Assembly: GCA_024239075.1 (NCBI GenBank)
Contig: JANBVI010000044.1
Coordinates: 1 to 64,000, forward strand
Reading direction: 5' to 3'
Origin: Fischerella sp. CENA71
GTDB taxonomy: Bacteria > Cyanobacteriota > Cyanobacteriia > Cyanobacteriales > Nostocaceae
DNA length: 64,000 nt
A program made the position numbers and the translations under genes. Shown in pieces: positions 21,201 to 27,802 of the stretch (positions are counted from its first letter, which is position 1; every line of letters begins with the position of its first letter). The notes beneath the pieces were generated by a model. That model was not told the DNA's origin and ran no database searches. It saw only the letters and a program-made list of their open reading frames with translations.

Positions 21201-21804
21201 CTCCCTTTGGTGTACCTGTAGAACCGGATGTATAAATTACATAAGCGAGATTTTCCGCCGTCACATCGCTAGTAGGATTTTCGTGACTTTGGCCGTTAAT
21301 TGATTTCCAATCGCTATCCAAACAAACTGTCTTCACCCCACTTGCAGAAAATTCATCAACAAACTTCTGCTGCGTTAACAGCACTTGCACTTGTGAATCC
21401 GACAGCATGAACGATAAACGTTCTTGGGGATAGGTTGGATCTAATGGAAGATATGCGCCACCAGCCTTGAGAATTCCCAATAACCCAGCGATCGCATCTA
21501 AGGAACGCTCAACACAAATCCCTACCAGAACTTCTCTCCCTACACCCAAAGATTGTAGATAATGAGCTACTTTGTTGGCTCGGCGATTCAACTCTTGATA
21601 AGTAAGTTTCTGTTCATCGAAGACAACAGCAATATTGTCTGGAGTTTTTTCCACTTGTGCTGCAAATAATTCATGTATGCACAAATGTTTAGGATAATCT
21701 ACTTTTGTATTATTCCATTCCACTAATATTTGGTGTCGTTCTTGCTCAGTTAAAACAGACAAATTATGAATATCACGAGTAGAGTCGATCGCCATTTCTT
21801 TCAT
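15232..21804 (-). CDS. apnA: Anabaenopeptin synthetase ApnA-like NRPS, A-PCP-C-A-PCP-E loading and D-Lys modules (2190 aa)
   Basis: First NRPS of the operon. It lacks a starter C domain and begins with A (YKTGDL near 415) and PCP (FFHLGGHSLIATQ near 578). C (HHMAHDG near 778), A (YKTGDL near 1506), PCP (FFELGGDSILS near 1666, the GGDS form typical before epimerases) and E (HHLAVDG near 1855, VGWFTTLFP) follow. The hand-read code of A1 is D-A-F-F-L-G-V-T-F-K, an Ile/Val-type pocket, so the ureido-linked exocyclic residue may be aliphatic. A2 reads D-T-E-D-I-G-T-V-V-K; the acidic positions suit Lys, and the E domain would make it D-Lys. About 15 extra residues upstream of YKTGDL in A2 (DNA about 17305-17350) come from a palindromic repeat. 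The start at 21804 could also be Met4 (21795). hphCD ends 27 nt upstream. Confidence 0.93.
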   Translation of the reverse strand: MKEMAIDSTRDIHNLSVLTEQERHQILVEWNNTKVDYPKHLCIHELFAAQVEKTPDNIAVVFDEQKLTYQELNRRANKVAHYLQSLGVGREVLVGICVERSLDAIAGLLGILKAGGAYLPLDPTYPQERLSFMLSDSQVQVLLTQQKFVDEFSASGVKTVCLDSDWKSINGQSHENPTSDVTAENLAYVIYTSGSTGTPKGVAVPHRAVNRLVCNTDYVQLEASDRVAQASNTSFDAATFEIWGSLLHGATLVGVPQNVVLSLQHFAEYIREQKITVLFLTTALFNQFASVVPQTFKNLRHLLFGGEAVDPKSVKAVLDNGAPQRLLHVYGPTESTTFSCWHLIKDVPEGTTNIPIGRPISNTQVYILNSELQPVTVGTPGEIYIGGDGLARGYLNRPELTEQRFIPNPFDNAKLYKTGDLARYLPDGNIEFVGRVDYQVKIRGFRIELGEIEARLSQHPDVQQAVVIVREDIPGDKRLVAYIVPHQKSAANSITLNHFLKEKLPAYMIPAAFMILDSLPLTPNGKVERRNLPAPTRTRPDLEEIFVAPRNPIEEKLAGIWSQLLGLDVIGVNDNFFHLGGHSLIATQMLARVRDVFSVELFFPQIFTHPTIASLAQLIAQGGEESQWQRPPIKRISHQGLVPVSFSQERIYFVHKLAPENSAYQFQSTMEFKGPLNVEALKLALDEIVKRHEIFRTTYQEVNGRLYQVIHPHEGVAFKVIDLRHIPESERKIEAQKLVDAEILTHLDLTQLPIIQWAVFKLSDQEHIFTHVEHHMAHDGWSFNVFLSELVALYEAFLAGKPSPLPELSYQFADFASWQREWAQTPEAQAQLAYWQQKLAGIPPLLELPYDRPRPKEQTYNGDHVRMELPVDLCESLRVFSHKEGVTLFMTMLEAFIILLHRYIGQDDIFIGSAVANRRMHQIEKIIGMIVNNLVLRTDVSGNPSVRELLERVRQVTMEAYANEDVPFDKVVEAIRPVRNLSHNPLFQVMFSFHNSAKPHLNFPGLDITLQEPASNKSAKFDLDFLVIPRFEQSVQHGAKTGAKGITLVLEYNSDLFDAETIQAMLEQYEQVLIEMVANPEQQIGQIPLVTPSQQKLLGEWNQTARKYKQIQCIHKLFEAQVELTPDAVAVEQDGQKLTYRALSDRANKIAHYLQSLGVKPETLVGICVERSLDAIAGLLGILKAGGAYVPLDPAYPQERIAEILTDTQLGFLLTQDKFQDKLLGYTGKTICLDTDWELIAPQSTANPISDVQLNNLAYIIYTSGSTGKPKGVTIEHRSLMNFVITAIDEYGIKTSDKVLQFASVCFDTSIEEIFPCLCVGATLVLRTEEILNSSEDFWRCCQKWQLTVLDLPTAYWHQLVAELKPQDSPIPQGLRTVIIGGEAVQLEKVQHWHSCVAHLSPVPELFNTYGPTEATVVSTLERLSPTATSISIGRPISNAQVYVLDQYQQPVPIGVPGELHIGGTGLARGYWQRPQLTAEKFIEKAEGSTSATLSDQEAEGRRLYKTGDLVRFCKDGKLEYLGRVDNQVKIRGFRIELGEIEAVLRQHPQVLQAVVIAHEDTPGQKRLVAYVVPRKPQPSTNELRDFLKQKLPNYMIPAAFMVLESIPMTPNQKVDYRALPTPDFSRSAEDKFIAPRTLIQEKLVEIWSEVLRVENVGIHDNFFELGGDSILSIQLISKANQAGIQIAAKQLFKYQTIAELATVAGITRQINAEQGLVTGSVALTPIQHWFFEQKLPESHYFNQSALLEVPSDVQPALLQQIVQQLLAHHDALRLRFVQEGENWQQINAATQDVPLSVFDLSQLSPAEQQTAIATKDAELQASLDLATGAIARVTLFQLGKNQPSYLLFIIHHLAVDGVSWRILLEDLATAYQQISRGEAIKLPAKTTSWQYWSDRLTEYAQTQAVKELDYWLTQSSLQVTALPVDYPSSKENNTVASTASVSLALNEEQTRALLQDVPSAYNTQINDVLLTALVQSFTQWTGESCLLIDLEGHGREDLFDDVDLSRTVGWFTTLFPVGLQLGEIEHPGEALKSIKEQLRRIPNRGIGYGVLRYLHENTTIREKLQSLPVAQISFNYLGQFDQVIKASEVLGLAKEFKSEQSLLNQRSHLLGISGFIRAGKLEMTWAYSEKIHKRDTIERLASGFMEVLKNLIAHCQSKDSQSYTPSDFSAAKLNQKQLDKFLAKLNKTK
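17305..17350. repeat. Palindromic repeat inserted in frame in apnA A2
   Basis: CACTGAGCGTAGCCGAAGTG (a near-palindrome common in Nostoc) flanked by CTGCCTTCTGCCT copies encodes about 15 extra residues (AEGSTSATLSDQEAEGRR) just before YKTGDL. Confidence 0.75.
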
Positions 21805-21831
21805 ATAAATTAGTAGCTTTATTTTTAATTT

Positions 21832-23541
21832 TTAATCAAGAGAGTAGCTAATTTTGCCTTTGACAGCAGATATTGCAACCGTTCTTGGGGAGGCTAAATA
21901 GTTTTTGCCTGTAGGATCGCCACTGCGTCCTTTAAAATTACGATTGGTTGCATAAATCCCTGTTTCTTCTTTGTCTAAAACGCCAATACCAGAGTTGATA
22001 CAAGCACCACAACCTGTCTTGAGAATCTGTGCGCCTGCTTGGGCAAAAATATCGAGATAGCCTAACTTTTGGGCTTGTTCTCGGATTTCTAGGCTTGCTG
22101 GGACTATAAACAAGTTCACGCCGTCTGCTAGTTGCCGACCTTGCAAAACTTCAGCCGCCTGAGCTAAATCGTAGAGTTTGCCGCCTGTACAAGAACCGAT
22201 AAAAGCTTTGGTAATTGGCACTTCTTCTAACTCGCTAATCGGTACTACTCGATCTGGTTTCGGGGGACGGGCAACTTGCGGTTCTAGATTACTGAGGTCA
22301 AATTGATACACCTTTTCGTACTCAGCATCAGAATCGGCAATAATTTCTGTAAATTCTTGGTTAGAGCGACTTTTCACATAATCTCGCGTAGTGTCGTCAG
22401 GCACAATCAAGCCACAGATAGCGCCACACTCAACGGCCATATTCGCTAGAGTCAACCGTTCATCAAAGGGTAGTTGTTCAAGAATTGAGCCGCGAAACTC
22501 CATGACTTTGCCAGCAGCACCAGCACAACCTATTTGCCCCAAGATAAACAAGATAATATCTTTGGCACTGATATGGGAAGGTAGCGTTCCAGACAACTCG
22601 AATACTAATGTTGAGGGAACACGAATCCACATATCCCCCATCGCATAAATATTGGCCATATCTGTAGTGCCGACTCCAGTAGAAAAGGCTCCCAATGCTC
22701 CGTAGGTACAAGTATGGGAATCTGTACCGGCAATTATCATTCCTGGTCGGACAAATCCTTTTTCTGGTAGTAAGACGTGACAGATACCCGTAGCTTCGCC
22801 TGGGGAAACCATGTCAAATAAATGACAGCCTTGCTCTTGGGCAAACTGAATCATCTCCTCATACATGACATTGGCTTTGCGATCGCTACGAATGTCATTG
22901 ACTTGGATAAAGTGGTCTGCTACTAGAACTACCTTTTGAGCATCCCACAGCTTGGCATCTTTTCCATAGTGTTTATAAAATGTCGTGGCGACAGGCCCAG
23001 CCACAGCATCATGAGATAAAGCTAAATCGACCTGAGCAAAAACTACTTCTCCGGGACGGACGTAGGAATTACCGGAGGCTTTAGCTAAGAGTTTTTCCAC
23101 TAAAGTCATGGGTCGTTTGGGAGTCACACTCTTGGGAATGGTAATCTTTCCCTGACAACGCATTTGATTAAAAGGTATCAGTCCACCTGCTTGGGCGATC
23201 GCCTCTACTACAGGATTTTCTTGTTTTTCTCCCAAAATTTCTAGAGACAGTCCAATATTGATGCTATTGCGATAAAAAATTTCTGCAAAGGATTTGGCTT
23301 GAATCTTTTCAATTCCAGCAGCTTTAAGGGCAACAGGCGCAATTTCTCGACTCGAACCGCAACCGAAATTTTCCCCAGCCACAATGACGTTGTATTTTAG
23401 TAGCTCTCCTACGCCAATCAAATGTTCTAAAGCATATTGTTTTAAATTCTCCGGATCGTAAGTAGTGGCTCGATTGGCAGGAATAATATCATCAGTATTA
23501 ATATCATCTCCTAAGTGTAAAACTTTATTTAATTGATTCAT
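21832..23541 (-). CDS. hphCD: HphCD-like fused aconitase-type isomerase (LeuD-LeuC fusion)
   Basis: About 569 residues in which a LeuD-like small subunit (residues 1-155: [27 protein letters not shown]) is fused in front of a LeuC-like large subunit (residues 165-569: [22 protein letters not shown]). The iron-sulfur cysteines are visible in [11 protein letters not shown] near 450 and [10 protein letters not shown] near 510. By family it should isomerise the 2-benzylmalate-type intermediate in side-chain homologation of Phe or Tyr, parallel to isopropylmalate isomerase in leucine synthesis. I prefer the ATG at 23541 because GAGGAG lies 4 nt upstream; an in-frame ATG at 23559 would add six residues. 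It overlaps the end of hphB by 17 nt and precedes apnA. A leucine-pathway LeuCD is the alternative, but the fusion and the NRPS context favour HphCD. Confidence 0.88.
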   Translation of the reverse strand: MNQLNKVLHLGDDINTDDIIPANRATTYDPENLKQYALEHLIGVGELLKYNVIVAGENFGCGSSREIAPVALKAAGIEKIQAKSFAEIFYRNSINIGLSLEILGEKQENPVVEAIAQAGGLIPFNQMRCQGKITIPKSVTPKRPMTLVEKLLAKASGNSYVRPGEVVFAQVDLALSHDAVAGPVATTFYKHYGKDAKLWDAQKVVLVADHFIQVNDIRSDRKANVMYEEMIQFAQEQGCHLFDMVSPGEATGICHVLLPEKGFVRPGMIIAGTDSHTCTYGALGAFSTGVGTTDMANIYAMGDMWIRVPSTLVFELSGTLPSHISAKDIILFILGQIGCAGAAGKVMEFRGSILEQLPFDERLTLANMAVECGAICGLIVPDDTTRDYVKSRSNQEFTEIIADSDAEYEKVYQFDLSNLEPQVARPPKPDRVVPISELEEVPITKAFIGSCTGGKLYDLAQAAEVLQGRQLADGVNLFIVPASLEIREQAQKLGYLDIFAQAGAQILKTGCGACINSGIGVLDKEETGIYATNRNFKGRSGDPTGKNYLASPRTVAISAVKGKISYSLD

Positions 23542-24616
23542 AAAGCTCCTCGAATTCAAAACTTTGCTCGCTGGAAAGTTCTTCTAGTAAAAGGTCAATT
23601 AATTTTTCAGTATTGACCAAGATTTCTGCTCCTTGGGGAGACAAATCAGCTGTCCGATATCCTTTAGCTAAAACTCGCTCTTGTGCTGCCATAATTCGTT
23701 GGGCTGCCCTCACTTCTCCCCACTGCTGGAGCATTAAAACACAAGCTGCCAAAGTTCCCAGAGGATTAGCAATACCTAACCCTGCAATGTCTGGGGCTGT
23801 ACCGTGAACTGCTTCGTATAGTCCAAATCCATCAGCATTCAGACTAGCCGATCCTAATAAACCAAGGGAGCCAACTAACGCTCCGCCAATATCGCTGAGA
23901 ATATCTCCAAACAGATTGCTTGCCAAAATTACATCGAATCTCTGGGGATTTAAGACCATTTGCATAGCTAAGTTATCCACTAGCATTGGTTCGACAACAA
24001 CATCTGGAAACTGTGTGGCTTCTTCTTGCACTAAACGAGTCCAAGGCAAATGAGGCAAGGCATTTTCTTTGTGAGCTACAGTCAGCAATCCCCGGCGCTG
24101 TTGGGCTTTTCGCAAGGCTTGACGAGCTATCCGCCGAATCTCTTCATCGTAATAGAGCATGGTGTGGTAGCCATAAGCTCCCTTTTCATCCTTAGCTCTT
24201 CCCGCAGGGCCAAAATAAATCCCACTTACTAGTTCTCGAATTACGAGTATATCGAGTCCTTGAAATTTTTCTGGTCGGAGGCTCGATTTATGCACCAGAC
24301 TATTAAGAATCCGAATTGGACGCAGATTGCAAAAAAAATCGTAATACTTTCGTAGTTCTAGCAGTCCGCCCTGAGTCACTGCACCAAATACAATTCCATC
24401 AGATCCATTGCATAGTTCGGCCGTAGCTTGCGGAAAGTAACTGCCAAATTGTTCTAAGGCTGTTGCACCAAGCCAACCATAGTCTACGTGCAAGGTAAAT
24501 CCTTCAAGTTTTGCAACTTGTTGCAAAACTTTTAAAGAAGCTTCTACAACTTCTGGTCCAATCCCTTCTCCACCAATAGCAACAATGCGATAAGACAAAT
24601 TATTTAAAGACTCCAT
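23525..24616 (-). CDS. hphB: HphB-like 3-isopropylmalate dehydrogenase family enzyme
   Basis: About 363 residues of the isocitrate/isopropylmalate dehydrogenase family: [15 protein letters not shown] at the N-terminus, [25 protein letters not shown] with the substrate-binding arginines, [14 protein letters not shown] with the metal-binding aspartates, and the NAD-site motif [12 protein letters not shown]. By position, next to hphCD and NRPS genes, I assign it to oxidative decarboxylation in homotyrosine/homophenylalanine synthesis (HphB) rather than to leucine synthesis. I chose the ATG at 24616, which fits the usual N-terminus; an ATG at 24652 would add 12 residues. It is the first gene of the operon. 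The synthase HphA, needed for the first step, is not in the window. Confidence 0.87.
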   Translation of the reverse strand: MESLNNLSYRIVAIGGEGIGPEVVEASLKVLQQVAKLEGFTLHVDYGWLGATALEQFGSYFPQATAELCNGSDGIVFGAVTQGGLLELRKYYDFFCNLRPIRILNSLVHKSSLRPEKFQGLDILVIRELVSGIYFGPAGRAKDEKGAYGYHTMLYYDEEIRRIARQALRKAQQRRGLLTVAHKENALPHLPWTRLVQEEATQFPDVVVEPMLVDNLAMQMVLNPQRFDVILASNLFGDILSDIGGALVGSLGLLGSASLNADGFGLYEAVHGTAPDIAGLGIANPLGTLAACVLMLQQWGEVRAAQRIMAAQERVLAKGYRTADLSPQGAEILVNTEKLIDLLLEELSSEQSFEFEELYESIK

Positions 24617-25092
24617 TCTTACGTATTTATTAATCGAGCAGGATTTACCCATTCTAGAATTGTCAAAACTGAACTCCCCTCATTAAGAACACTGACAATA
24701 TCATTAATATCAAAATCTATCTAGGTAATCTACAATTTATTTTGTTTAATTCCGCTTGAGATATTTTTTAATTAAAACTACGTTGTAAAGGAGTAATTAC
24801 AGTTGATACCTTGTTTATCCACTATCTGTTAGATAAAAATTTACCAAAATCATATACAAGAACTTATAGGATAGTTTGCTCTTAGCATTACTGTTTCTCA
24901 AAAACTTTTTGTCCTTACGCCTATATTTATATTGTTTAAAACTTAAATATCATGAGAATTGTCTTTGTTCAATAGTCGCGTTTGAGGAACGAAACTTATT
25001 GCCCAAAGACGTTGTTATTGTTGGTTTGAACGGAGTGAAACCCAACCTACATTTATTTTTTTCTTCCCAAAGTCATTGAATAAGGTTAGGCG
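24617..25092. promoter_or_regulatory. Upstream region of the hph-apn operon, with a Nostoc-type hairpin
   Basis: About 475 AT-rich bases without a convincing gene lie between hphB and the lamin-tail protein. The promoter of the 24-kb hph-apn operon must lie here or upstream, but I could not pick a convincing -10/-35 pair. At 25020-25046 an inverted repeat (GTTGGTTT...AAACCCAAC) forms a hairpin of a kind dispersed in Nostoc genomes; it lies just downstream of the minus-strand lamin-tail gene and may serve as its terminator. Confidence 0.4.
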
Positions 25093-25902
25093 CTATATCG
25101 TTGTAATCTTCCATAGAGCACGGTTGTAGTAATTAGCATCAGCACCAACGATTTTTGGACTTTCAAAACCGCTAGATGCTAGCCAGCCACCTTCAGCTCC
25201 TCGCTGTCCTTTGATTGGCTCTCCATCAGAAAATATATACCGTTTTGTCTCTTGATTTTCAATCAAAAAACTATCACCACTGGGGATGATCTTCCACAAA
25301 GCACGATTGTAGTAATTGGCATCAGTACCAACGATTTTTGGACTTTCAAAGCCGCTAGATGCTAGCCAGCCGCCTTCAGATCCTCGCTGTCCTTTGATTG
25401 GCTCCCCATCAGAAAATAGATACCGTTTTGTCTCTTGATTTTCAATCAAAACAGGTTTATTTAGCAGCTCATTGATATTTGTAATTTTGGCAACTTTGGC
25501 CACAGCTGATGTCTTCTCGTCATCTGTGGGTATTTTCGTGAAACTGCCCTTGCTGTCATAGCTTAAACCTGATACTAAATTTCCTTGAGCATCTAATAGC
25601 CTAGCTTCATCTCCTGAATCTTTCCAAAGAGATACGCCGCTACTGCAACTAAAGCCGCCTGACTCTGGATGTATCTCATTAGTATAAACCCTGACGCTTT
25701 GACTAGGGGTTAATATTGTTCCTTGAGGAAAAGTAAACACTTTATTGCGCCCTACCCCTGATGCAATTTGCCAACCGGATACATCTACGGGTTTGCTTTC
25801 CTGATTAGTAATCTCAACGTATTCATCAGATTGAGTTCTCTTGACCTGATTCTTATAAACAATGTTAGTAACTTTTATCTGCGGAGTTTGCTGATTTGTC
25901 AT
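25093..25902 (-). CDS. Lamin-tail-domain protein with a C-terminal tandem 60-residue repeat (269 aa)
   Basis: Residues 8-120 resemble a lamin-tail (LTD) domain (DEYVEITNQESKPVDVSGW, FTFPQGTILTPSQSVRVYT). From about residue 148 two near-identical units of about 60 residues follow (ENQETKRY-FSDGEPIKGQRG, EGGWLASSGFESPKIVG, NYYNRALWKI). The units are also nearly identical at the DNA level (25099-25280 and 25280-25455), so the duplication is recent. They look like beta-rich binding modules, possibly trefoil- or lectin-like, but I do not recognise the family. There is no signal peptide or membrane segment. It lies between the anabaenopeptin and microviridin loci, on the NRPS strand but separated by 476 nt. 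The function is unknown. Confidence 0.7.
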   Translation of the reverse strand: MTNQQTPQIKVTNIVYKNQVKRTQSDEYVEITNQESKPVDVSGWQIASGVGRNKVFTFPQGTILTPSQSVRVYTNEIHPESGGFSCSSGVSLWKDSGDEARLLDAQGNLVSGLSYDSKGSFTKIPTDDEKTSAVAKVAKITNINELLNKPVLIENQETKRYLFSDGEPIKGQRGSEGGWLASSGFESPKIVGTDANYYNRALWKIIPSGDSFLIENQETKRYIFSDGEPIKGQRGAEGGWLASSGFESPKIVGADANYYNRALWKITTI

Positions 25903-26350
25903 AATTTTTTCTCAACATTAATAAGTAATGGTCAACTGGTTATTGACTTTATTCAATTAGACTTCTTCTGAAGAAGAGAGTGGCTTTCACCCTCATATCT
26001 TTAACCCAAGCTCAGATTATTTTATTTTCTAGATGTTCTTGACCCATTTCTCTAGAAGATAGCTCTTGTAAAGAAATAGATGAATCTTTTTAAATTCAAC
26101 AGATGTGCTGCTGCAACTAGCCTTTAACACAAAGATTACAAAGCAGGAGGCTGTTACTTAGGTGTAGCAGCATCAAATATGGGTACTAATTTTGTTCTGG
26201 ACGCTACTTAATTACCTTAGTAATATGAAAACGCTCCGCCAAATTTTATTTAATCGATGATGCCATATAGATGAATTCCTTGTTTTCGGAGATTTAGGTA
26301 ACGAAATTTATGTACCACAAAAAATATTTTCAGCTTTAGAGCGAATATGC

Positions 26351-26377
26351 AAGGACAGTTAAGACAGTTAAGAAAAT
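26351..26377 (+). repeat. Motif copy 1 (AAGGACAGTTAAGA...) in the microviridin leader
   Basis: The copy begins AAGGACAGTTAAGACAGTTAAG. It is preceded by a CAGCTTTAGAGCGAATATGC stretch that is partly repeated before copy 2, so the repeat unit is about 40 bp. Spacing to copy 2 is 192 bp. Confidence 0.75.
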
Positions 26378-26542
26378 TTTTGAATTAGATAACTATACTT
26401 TCATGTTTGCCAAAAGTAGTTGACATAACGTAACAGCTATGTATCAAGATTATTTAGTATTAATCTCACTCAAGCAAATTTTCTTACCCTTGTTTCTTAA
26501 TATACACAGTTTAGTGTTTTCTCAGCTATATAGCGGAAACTC

Positions 26543-26564
26543 AAGGACAGTTAAGAAACTTAAG
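26543..26564 (+). repeat. Motif copy 2 in the microviridin leader
   Basis: The first 14 bases, AAGGACAGTTAAGA, match copy 1 exactly, followed by AACTTAAG. The upstream context CAGCTATATAGCGGAAACTC resembles that of copy 1. Confidence 0.75.
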
Positions 26565-26737
26565 CAGATGGTAAGTCAGTAGACTGAAAACTTCTGGGTT
26601 CATCAAAAATTTGTATTATATGATACTTTTTTTGGGAAATGAAGGTGATTACGAAGGATGAATTATAAACTTCGCTGACCTACCCCACTCTTTACATTTC
26701 TTTAGAAATACTCTTTTAACTATCTTCTCATTAATTT

Positions 26738-26759
26738 CTTAAGTGTCTTAACTGTCCTT
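26738..26759 (-). repeat. Motif copy 3, inverted, in the microviridin leader
   Basis: Read on the minus strand, the copy begins AAGGACAGTTAAGACACTTA, the best match to copies 1 and 2 combined. It lies about 195 bp after copy 2 and 215 bp before the mdnA start. An orientation change with regular spacing suggests either binding sites of one regulator or remnants of a small mobile repeat. Confidence 0.75.
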
Positions 26760-26973
26760 GTACACATACTTAATTAATGCTATACATTTAGTTGCTGAAA
26801 CAATAGGACTTACGTAACTAGCGATTAACTTAAGGTGAGGGTTGTCAAAAGTCCAAAGTATTAATATCTTGACGATTAACAATTGACTATTGACCATTGA
26901 CAGCCTCAACTCAACTAGACATTTACAACACGTAGATTTAGTCCTGACAAATTTTCCCAAAGGAAAAATAGCA

Positions 26974-27147
26974 ATGTATACAAATACAGTGAAAGTATCA
27001 GATATTCAAGTGTTGCCATTTTTTGCCCGCTTCTTGCAAGAGCAATCTGCATCTGACGAAAAGCCAGATACTCCTCCTTCAACTCCTCCCACTCCTCCTA
27101 CTCCTCCTTTCACTTTCAAGTTTCCTTCCGATTTGGAAGACCTTTAA
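26974..27147 (+). CDS. mdnA: Microviridin-type graspetide precursor peptide (57 aa)
   Basis: The leader contains PFFARFLQEQ, the alpha-helical recognition motif shared by microviridin precursors. A proline-rich spacer (TPPSTPPTPPTPP) follows, then one C-terminal core, FTFKFPSDLEDL. The spacing T-x-K-x-x-S-D-x-E-D equals that of known microviridins. Thr-Asp and Ser-Glu esters and a Lys-to-acidic-residue amide are therefore expected, with Asp instead of the usual Glu as the probable amide partner. The ATG at 26974 has AAGGAAA 8 nt upstream and gives a normal leader; an upstream in-frame ATG at 26890 would add 28 atypical residues and was rejected. The product is expected to be a serine-protease inhibitor, by family. 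mdnB and mdnC follow after a structured 655-nt gap. Confidence 0.95.
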   Translation: MYTNTVKVSDIQVLPFFARFLQEQSASDEKPDTPPSTPPTPPTPPFTFKFPSDLEDL

Positions 27148-27240
27148 GGGGTTGATAACTAAACAAATATCCCATCTCTGTGTAAGCAGTAGAGGTGATA
27201 TGAGCGCCACTCCTACACCAGTACTTTTGTATCGCTAACA

Positions 27241-27595
27241 CTGGGCTAATGCCCAAGTTGGAGAAATTCCTCTGGGTTCGGCAATCCACTCGGCGGCAAA
27301 GTCGCACGTGTGGCTGCACTCACTGCCCACGCGACTGTCTCCTTAAGTCTAGTCAGCCGCTTGCAGAGGTTCTCCGACTTGCTCCTTTGGCTCTAATCCT
27401 CAAGGGAAGTTCTGAAGTGAAGACCCGTGTTGCGCTGACTGGCATAGGAAGCCTGTCCACAGGAGTAGTTCTCCCGAAGTTGAAGATGTCTGCGGCAAGC
27501 TATTTTTTGATCTAGAATGAGGGATTTCCTCGGTTCTAGCTCTCCCCAACAGGAGCAGGAGAAGCAAAGCAGTCCTGATGAAAAATTTTTCATCA
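27241..27595 (+). ncRNA. Strongly structured, GC-richer segment between mdnA and mdnB (candidate structured RNA or RNA-element remnant)
   Basis: Nested inverted repeats are visible. An outer stem pairs 27254-27274 (CAAGTTGGAGAA, CCTCTG) with 27364-27381 (CAGAGG, TTCTCCGACTTG), about 18 pairs with a 3-nt bulge. An inner hairpin pairs AGTCGC (27300-27305) with GCGACT (27331-27336), continued by GTG/CAC and GGC/GCC. A small hairpin TGGGC-TAAT-GCCCA lies at 27242-27255. CTAGAA/TTCTAG enclosing GAGG/CCTC spans 27512-27539. A 20-bp perfect palindrome (GATGAAAA...TTTTCATC core) lies at 27576-27595. The GGCGGCAAAGTCGCACGT stretch faintly recalls group II intron domain V. No open reading frame here looks genuine. 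It could be a regulatory RNA, a HEARO/omega-like RNA or an intron remnant; the orientation is assumed from the operon. Confidence 0.5.
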
Positions 27596-27802
27596 CCATA
27601 TATGTTAAGTAGTTCTTATCTGTTCCTTACTTACAAGGCAGAAAAAATCTAGCTAAAAACTACATTGCAGTATTAACTATATACAAGCAATCGCCTTTAT
27701 TTTTTAGATTACCTACTTTTTAAGAACTTAGGTATCTAGACAAACGCTTCTTTAGGTAGTCCTTAACATCTACCAGCTAAAAACCAAGCCAGAAAAATTT
27801 TT

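Larger units (their letters stand above)
25903..26973. promoter_or_regulatory. Long leader/promoter region upstream of the microviridin precursor
   Basis: 1.07 kb of AT-rich DNA without a convincing gene, between divergently transcribed genes. It contains three copies of a 22-bp motif (listed separately) within longer, about 40-bp, imperfect repeats. Near 26137-26211 a 25-codon open stretch without a start (AGGCYLGVAASNMGTNF then LDAT and stop) may be a decayed coding remnant. A ribosome binding site (AAGGAAA, about 26960-26966) sits 8 nt before the mdnA ATG at 26974. Confidence 0.45.

Noticed and set aside
26890-26973. Upstream extension of the microviridin precursor from ATG 26890
   Set aside because: The extra 28 residues are unlike any microviridin leader, and the ATG at 26974 has a proper ribosome binding site and gives a normal leader length.
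27249-27515. 88-codon plus-strand reading frame between mdnA and mdnB
   Set aside because: Its translation has no domain-like pattern, and the DNA is explained better by the nested inverted repeats.
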